From NCBI GenBank assembly GCA_035533815.1, contig DATLTB010000026.1:1-10230 (forward strand): 10,230 nt of DNA. Direction: 5' to 3'. This DNA comes from JANWKA01 sp035533815. GTDB lineage: Bacteria; Bacteroidota; Bacteroidia; Chitinophagales; Chitinophagaceae. Position numbers and translations under genes: made by a program. Under the pieces are notes generated by a model, which did not search any database, had not been told where the DNA came from, and saw nothing but the letters and a program-made list of their open reading frames with translations. This document shows positions 6,487 through 10,230 of the stretch, in pieces (positions within the stretch are counted from its first letter, which is position 1; each line of letters begins with the position of its first letter).

Positions 6487-7998
6487 TCATCCATAGATCG
6501 GCGGTTCAACCGGCTCGTGATTGCCCAGAAAAGCCAGGCTTGCAGCGATATCCTTCCAGATCTCCCGGTCCTTTTCCATGAATGGGATCTCTTTGCGGAA
6601 GTTGCGGTGCAGGTCTTCAAGCAGGGGCGAACTATGCAGCGGTCTCCGGAAATCCAGGGCCTGTGCGGCAGCAAGTAATTCTATAGCGAGGATTCGTTCC
6701 AGGTTCCCCAGCAACCGGTATAGCCTGGTGGCCCCATTGGCACCCATGCTCACATGATCCTCCTGCCCGTTTGAGCTGGTGATGCTGTCGATAGAAGCCG
6801 GGGTGCACAGTTGTTTGTTCTGGCTGACAATGGATGCCGCCGTATACTGGGCGATCATCAGCCCGGAATGCAACCCGGCATTGTTCACCAAAAATGGCGG
6901 AAGTTGCCTTTGCCCGGAAACCAGAAGATAAATCCTTCTTTCCGACACATTTCCCAGTTCTGCCATGGCCAGGCTGAGGTAATCCAGGATCAGGGCCAGG
7001 GGCTGTCCATGAAAGTTTCCTCCGCTGACAATTAATCCTTCTCCGGGGAAAATAATAGGATTATCCGTTACTGCATTGATTTCCCGGTCAAACACCTCTT
7101 TGCTCGTGTGGAAACTGTCCCTGGTGGCGCCATGGACCTGGGGGATACAGCGGAAGGAATAAGGATCCTGCACCTGGAGCTTGGGTCGTTCCGCCAGCTG
7201 ACTGCCCTTCAGCAACTCCATCATGGCCGCTGCAGTGGCCACCTGACCCGGGTGGGGTCTGAGTTTGTGGGTTTGGGGCCAGAAAGGTTCCAGGCTGCAG
7301 TCATAGGCATCGGCAGACATAGCAGCAATGCAATCAGCCCAGCGGATCAGCCGATCTGCCTGCAACAGGCAGCTGATTCCATAAGCTGTCATGAACTGGG
7401 TGCCATTCAGCAGGGCCAGTCCCTCTTTGGAGTGCAGCCGGATGGGGGCCAGACCATGATGCTCTAGCCATTCCCCTGCGGGCCGTTTTTCCCCCCTGTA
7501 CTTAAGCATGCCCTTCCCGATCAGGGGAAGGGACATGTGGGCAAGGGGGGCAAGATCGCCGGAAGCTCCCAGGGAGCCAAGTTCCAGCACTACGGGATAC
7601 AATTCCAGGTTATAAAAATCCACTAACCTTTTTACGGTGTCCGGATGTGCAGCAGAATAACCCAGGGAAAGGGCCTGTATCTTCAGCAACAGCATCAACC
7701 GGATGATTTCCTCAGGCACTTCCTCTCCGGTGCCTGCAGCATGGCTCAGCACGAGATTTTCCTGAAGTTCCATGAGCTGATCGCCGCCGATCTCCACCTG
7801 GCATAGTGCACCGAATCCCGTATTGATGCCATAAATGACCTGGTCCTTGCCGGAAAGACGCAGGTCCAGGTAATCCCGGCAGGATTTGATCCGCTGCAGC
7901 GCGGTTTCGGAGAGGGAAAGCGTCCGTCCTGAGGCAAGTAATCCTGCAATCTCCTTCAGATCCAGGGAGTCACCGCTGATAAAAAATGGGTTGTTCAC
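6487..7998 (-). CDS. hutH: Histidine ammonia-lyase
   Basis: The enzyme converts histidine to urocanate and ammonia, the first step of histidine use, in the cytoplasm. Numbered from the GTG at 7998 it has 503 residues, close to the usual 500-510. Y-G-I-N-T-G-F-G begins at Tyr56. Ser85-His86 in L-S-H-A-A-G is the selector expected for histidine; tyrosine and phenylalanine lyases have His-Leu or Phe-Leu there. Ala145-Ser146-Gly147 cyclises to the MIO cofactor. Asn198, the Q-D-P-Y-S-F-R-C segment and the Glu in N-G-Q-E-D-H complete the active site. Spacings between these residues match Pseudomonas putida HutH. An ATG at 8070 in the same frame would give 527 residues, but it adds 24 residues not expected in the family and leaves only 17 bp before the divergent pheS start. 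The GTG is therefore preferred with moderate confidence. No other hut gene is in view, so urocanase and later steps must be elsewhere. Confidence 0.92.
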   Translation of the reverse strand: MNNPFFISGDSLDLKEIAGLLASGRTLSLSETALQRIKSCRDYLDLRLSGKDQVIYGINTGFGALCQVEIGGDQLMELQENLVLSHAAGTGEEVPEEIIRLMLLLKIQALSLGYSAAHPDTVKRLVDFYNLELYPVVLELGSLGASGDLAPLAHMSLPLIGKGMLKYRGEKRPAGEWLEHHGLAPIRLHSKEGLALLNGTQFMTAYGISCLLQADRLIRWADCIAAMSADAYDCSLEPFWPQTHKLRPHPGQVATAAAMMELLKGSQLAERPKLQVQDPYSFRCIPQVHGATRDSFHTSKEVFDREINAVTDNPIIFPGEGLIVSGGNFHGQPLALILDYLSLAMAELGNVSERRIYLLVSGQRQLPPFLVNNAGLHSGLMIAQYTAASIVSQNKQLCTPASIDSITSSNGQEDHVSMGANGATRLYRLLGNLERILAIELLAAAQALDFRRPLHSSPLLEDLHRNFRKEIPFMEKDREIWKDIAASLAFLGNHEPVEPPIYG

Positions 7999-8074
7999 AA
8001 GCGGAATATTTGATGCCAAAAGGTACAAAGAATTGTTGGACAGGCTAGGGGCAGCATCAAGGGACAACATTGCC

Positions 8075-8082
8075 TATATTTG
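8075..8082 (+). promoter_or_regulatory. Candidate -7 promoter box (TATATTTG) directly before pheS
   Basis: An exact match to the Bacteroidota TAnnTTTG element ends 5 bp before the pheS ATG. If used, transcription would begin at or very near the start codon, giving a leaderless or nearly leaderless message. No good TTTG-type -33 box is seen about 20 bp upstream, so a chance match is possible. Confidence 0.28.
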
Positions 8083-8087
8083 TCCGG

Positions 8088-9116
8088 ATGAACCAGATCA
8101 ATTCCCGCATCAGCGAATATACCAAGGAGATTAATCAGGCCGACTTCCGGAATGCGGAAGAACTGGAAACTTTCCGGATCCGGTTCCTGGGCACCCGGGG
8201 AATTCTGAAAGCCCTTTTTGCCGGGATGAAAGACATCCCCGTCCCCGAAAGGAAAGCATACGGACAATTGCTCAATGAGCTGAAGGCATTGGCAGAGGAA
8301 AAATTTGCCAATGCCCGGTCAGTACTGGACACTCCGCGCAGTTCTCCGCAAAGGGGAGACCTGACCCTGCCCGGAACGGCCCCCCCTCCGGGAAGCCGCC
8401 ATCCCCTGTCCATTGTGCATGCCAGGATCATTTCCATTTTTGAAAAACTGGGATTCGGTGTGGCAGAAGGACCCGAGATCGAGGATGACTGGCATAATTT
8501 TACTGCACTCAACATGCCGGCTGATCATCCTGCCAGGGATATGCAGGATACTTTTTATTTATCCAGGGATCCGGACCTGCTGCTGCGTACCCATACCTCT
8601 TCTGTGCAGGTTCGGATCATGGAACAGGGAAAACTGCCGATCCGTATCATTTGCCCAGGCAGGGTATACCGGAATGAGACGGTGTCTGCCCGGGCTAATT
8701 GCTTTTTTCACCAGGTGGAAGGATTGTATATTGACCAGCAGGTTTCTTTTGCCGACCTGAAGGGGACGCTGTATTATTTTGTACAACAGATGTTTGACCC
8801 GGTCCCCGCTATCCGGTTCCGGCCTTCCTATTTCCCGTTCACTGAACCCAGCGCTGAAATGGATATCAGTTGCCTGATCTGCCAGGGAATTGGCTGTCCC
8901 GTCTGCAAGCAAACCGGCTGGGTGGAAATTCTGGGCTGCGGCATGGTGCATCCCCGGGTGCTGGACCATTGCGGGATTGACAGCGGCCAATTTTCAGGAT
9001 ATGCCTTTGGCATGGGCACTGAACGGATAACGATGCTTAAATACGGGATCAGTGACCTGCGTTTGTTCGCCCAAAATGACCTGCGTTTCCTGCGGCAGTT
9101 TGCCGGAACATACTGA
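8088..9116 (+). CDS. pheS: Phenylalanine--tRNA ligase alpha subunit
   Basis: A 342-residue catalytic subunit of the alpha2-beta2 enzyme that charges tRNA-Phe in the cytoplasm; pheT is not in the window. Residues 1-85 or so form the N-terminal helical (coiled-coil) region that contacts tRNA, including F-R-I-R-F-L-G-T-R-G. The class II catalytic core follows. Motif 1 is around H-P-L-S-I-V-H (105-111). Motif 2 is around G-R-V-Y-R-N-E and C-F-F-H-Q-V-E-G (191-212). Motif 3 is G-Y-A-F-G-M-G-T-E-R-I (304-314). The Ala in G-Y-A-F corresponds to E. coli Ala294, which shapes the phenylalanine pocket. Four cysteines at about 262, 265, 270 and 273 (C-x2-C-x4-C-x2-C) form a possible zinc knuckle absent from E. 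coli PheS; I recall a similar insert in Bacteroidota PheS. The ATG at 8088 fits the family length; an in-frame TTG at 8070 would add six residues. The gene is divergent from hutH and followed closely by a dehydrogenase gene. Confidence 0.95.
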   Translation: MNQINSRISEYTKEINQADFRNAEELETFRIRFLGTRGILKALFAGMKDIPVPERKAYGQLLNELKALAEEKFANARSVLDTPRSSPQRGDLTLPGTAPPPGSRHPLSIVHARIISIFEKLGFGVAEGPEIEDDWHNFTALNMPADHPARDMQDTFYLSRDPDLLLRTHTSSVQVRIMEQGKLPIRIICPGRVYRNETVSARANCFFHQVEGLYIDQQVSFADLKGTLYYFVQQMFDPVPAIRFRPSYFPFTEPSAEMDISCLICQGIGCPVCKQTGWVEILGCGMVHPRVLDHCGIDSGQFSGYAFGMGTERITMLKYGISDLRLFAQNDLRFLRQFAGTY

Positions 9117-9130
9117 ACTTCAAAAGACCA

Positions 9131-10012
9131 ATGCTTTATAATCATTGCTCCGTAATGGTCATCTGCGGGGCCGGTACCATGGGTACCGGCATTGCCTATC
9201 TTGCTGCCTCTGCGGGTTACCGGGTCCTGCTGTATGACAGCAAACAGGAAGCCCTGGAGAAATCCCGGCTCAGTTTGGGTTTAACCCTTGATCAGGGTGT
9301 AGCCAAAGGGAAGTTATCTGTGGAAAAGCAGGAAGCTATCCGAAGCCTGGTCATCCACACCGGCAATTTCGGGGATTGCCGGGCCGAATTCTGCCTGGAA
9401 GCTGTCAGCGAAGAGCCTTCCCTCAAGGGACAACTATTCCGCCAGCTGATGGAGCTGAATGGTCCTGATGCAGTATATGCCACCAATACCTCATCGCTTT
9501 CGGTCACCAAGATGGCTAAAATGACTCCTTTTCCGGGGAGGTTGGCGGGCATGCACTTTTTCAATCCGGCTCCGGTAATGAAACTGGTGGAGGTGGTGCA
9601 TACCCCCATGACGGAGCGGGAAGTGGTTCTCCGGATCACCGCCCTGGCCAGGGCTATGAATAAAATCCCTGTCCAGTCTGCCGACACGCCAGGCTTTATC
9701 GTCAACCGGGTAGCCCGCCCGTTCTATCTCGAATCCCTCCTGCTGGCAGAACAGCAGGTAACAGATTTTACCAGGATTGACCGGTTGCTGGAATCTACCG
9801 GTTTTCCCATGGGTCCATTCGCCCTGACCGACCTCATCGGCCAGGATATCAATCTTACGGTGAGCCAATCTCTCTTTGCGGCATTCGGCAAAGCCCCCAG
9901 GTTCAGGCCCAGTGAGCTGCAACGGCAAAAAGTAAAACAGGGAGAACTGGGCAGAAAGACGGGAAAGGGATTCTATCTTTATCCGGCCGGTGATCTGAAA
10001 TCCCCAAACTGA
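9131..10012 (+). CDS. 3-hydroxyacyl-CoA (3-hydroxybutyryl-CoA) dehydrogenase
   Basis: A 293-residue soluble enzyme that oxidises the 3-hydroxy group of acyl-CoA with NAD+, or reduces the ketone, in beta-oxidation, butyrate-type or phenylacetate metabolism. The Rossmann motif G-A-G-T-M-G is at 13-18, and Asp36 at the end of the second strand indicates NAD(H). Catalytic residues Ser121, His142, Glu154 and Asn192 are all present, with the same spacings as human HADH (Ser137, His158, Glu170, Asn208). The C-terminal helical domain contains G-P-F-A-L-T-D-L-I-G and ends with K-T-G-K-G-F-Y. The length matches single-domain Hbd/PaaH enzymes, not the FadB fusion. hbd and paaH are both possible names and the sequence does not choose. 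It begins 14 bp after pheS, so co-transcription is possible although the functions are unrelated. A second ATG eight codons in would truncate the first Rossmann strand, so the first is preferred. Confidence 0.93.
   Translation: MLYNHCSVMVICGAGTMGTGIAYLAASAGYRVLLYDSKQEALEKSRLSLGLTLDQGVAKGKLSVEKQEAIRSLVIHTGNFGDCRAEFCLEAVSEEPSLKGQLFRQLMELNGPDAVYATNTSSLSVTKMAKMTPFPGRLAGMHFFNPAPVMKLVEVVHTPMTEREVVLRITALARAMNKIPVQSADTPGFIVNRVARPFYLESLLLAEQQVTDFTRIDRLLESTGFPMGPFALTDLIGQDINLTVSQSLFAAFGKAPRFRPSELQRQKVKQGELGRKTGKGFYLYPAGDLKSPN
9170..9190. repeat. Perfect 9-bp inverted repeat around ATG inside the dehydrogenase gene
   Basis: GCCGGTACC, then ATG, then GGTACCGGC: two perfect 9-bp arms with a 3-base spacer, about 40 bp after the start codon. 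It encodes the glycine-rich NAD loop A-G-T-M-G-T-G, whose repeated Gly-Thr codons explain much of the symmetry. It could still fold as an mRNA hairpin, although a 3-base loop is tight. Confidence 0.5.
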
Positions 10013-10096
10013 CCATCCTGTTTATAGTGGTGTATCCGGGCTAAATTTCCAATATCAGCAATCAAACTTGGTATATACTTACAGGGACAAATTAGG

Positions 10097-10104
10097 TATT
10101 TTTG
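10097..10104 (+). promoter_or_regulatory. Candidate -7 promoter box (TATTTTTG) directly before tnpB
   Basis: An exact TAnnTTTG match ends 3 bp before the tnpB ATG in an AT-rich stretch. As with the pheS box, use of it would give an essentially leaderless transcript. No convincing -33 element is seen at normal spacing, and the AT-rich context raises the chance of coincidence. Confidence 0.22.
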
Positions 10105-10107
10105 TTT

Positions 10108-10230
10108 ATGCTCAAAGCCTACAAATACAGGATTTATCCGACCAAAGAGCAACAGGAGCTGATGAATAAGACTTTTGGCTGCACCCGGTATGTATATAAT
10201 ACCTGTTTGTATCTTCGAAAATGGTTATGG
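10108..10230 (+). CDS. tnpB: TnpB-type (IS200/IS605 OrfB) RNA-guided nuclease, N-terminal fragment, cut by window edge
   Basis: The last 123 bases encode 41 codons without a stop, from the ATG at 10108. The peptide begins M-L-K-A-Y-K-Y-R-I-Y-P-T-K-E-Q-Q and continues with F-G-C-T-R-Y-V-Y-N. This is the characteristic N-terminus of TnpB/OrfB proteins of the IS200/IS605 and IS1341 groups (helix-turn-helix OrfB start, K-x-R-[IL]-Y-P-[TN]-x-E-Q). Full-length members have about 370-420 residues, with a RuvC nuclease domain and a zinc finger, all beyond the window. TnpB is an RNA-guided DNA nuclease that helps keep the element at its site; its guide RNA is normally made from the 3' end of the element, also outside. 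No tnpA lies upstream, so the element is either TnpB-only or has tnpA elsewhere. The preceding 95 bp after the dehydrogenase stop should hold the left end. They are AT-rich and include TTAC at 10079-10082, a target tetranucleotide known from some IS605-family elements, but I cannot fix the boundary. Confidence 0.82.
   Translation, partial: MLKAYKYRIYPTKEQQELMNKTFGCTRYVYNTCLYLRKWLW

Noticed and set aside
10071..10078. GTATATAC palindrome near the expected left end of the TnpB element.
   Set aside because: Eight A-T-rich bases are not enough to call a transposon end or an operator.

Overview
The window reads as a chromosomal segment of a Bacteroidota member, possibly of the Chitinophaga/Sphingobacteria type. 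Base composition is near 50% GC by eye. No start codon has a recognisable Shine-Dalgarno sequence, and several TAnnTTTG boxes (the Bacteroidota -7 element) lie next to starts. The histidine ammonia-lyase, tryptophanase and PheS sequences all have the style of that phylum. The assignment is inference from protein character, not from a database search.

Left part (1-4971). A minus-strand gene start at the left edge, probably mqnC of the futalosine menaquinone pathway, is divergent from a plus-strand run of four peptidase-family genes. The first two (168-2345) are exported two-lobed retropepsin-like aspartyl proteases. One has both catalytic Asp motifs and a C-terminal PDZ domain. The other is shorter and keeps only the first Asp motif, the second having become T-S-G. 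The next two (2410-4971) are M16 (pitrilysin-like) proteins without signal peptides. The first carries the zinc site HxxEH but lacks the Arg/Tyr pair; the second lacks the zinc site but has the Arg/Tyr pair. This is the pattern of a heterodimeric M16 peptidase with a shared active site.

Middle part (4950-8070, minus strand). A tryptophanase overlaps the end of the second M16 gene tail to tail by 22 bp. Upstream of it is a histidine ammonia-lyase. A hairpin with a T-tract between them suggests they are transcribed separately. Both break down amino acids by eliminating ammonia, but no other hut gene is present.

Right part (8070-10230, plus strand). pheS is divergent from hutH and is followed after 14 bp by a 3-hydroxyacyl-CoA dehydrogenase. 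After an AT-rich gap, the window ends in the first 41 codons of a TnpB-type (IS200/IS605 OrfB) protein, so a mobile element begins near the right edge.

Most genes are recognisable housekeeping or degradative enzymes. The features most worth a second look are the paired complete/degenerate peptidases and the TnpB start. I see no clear new defence or other novel system in what is visible.
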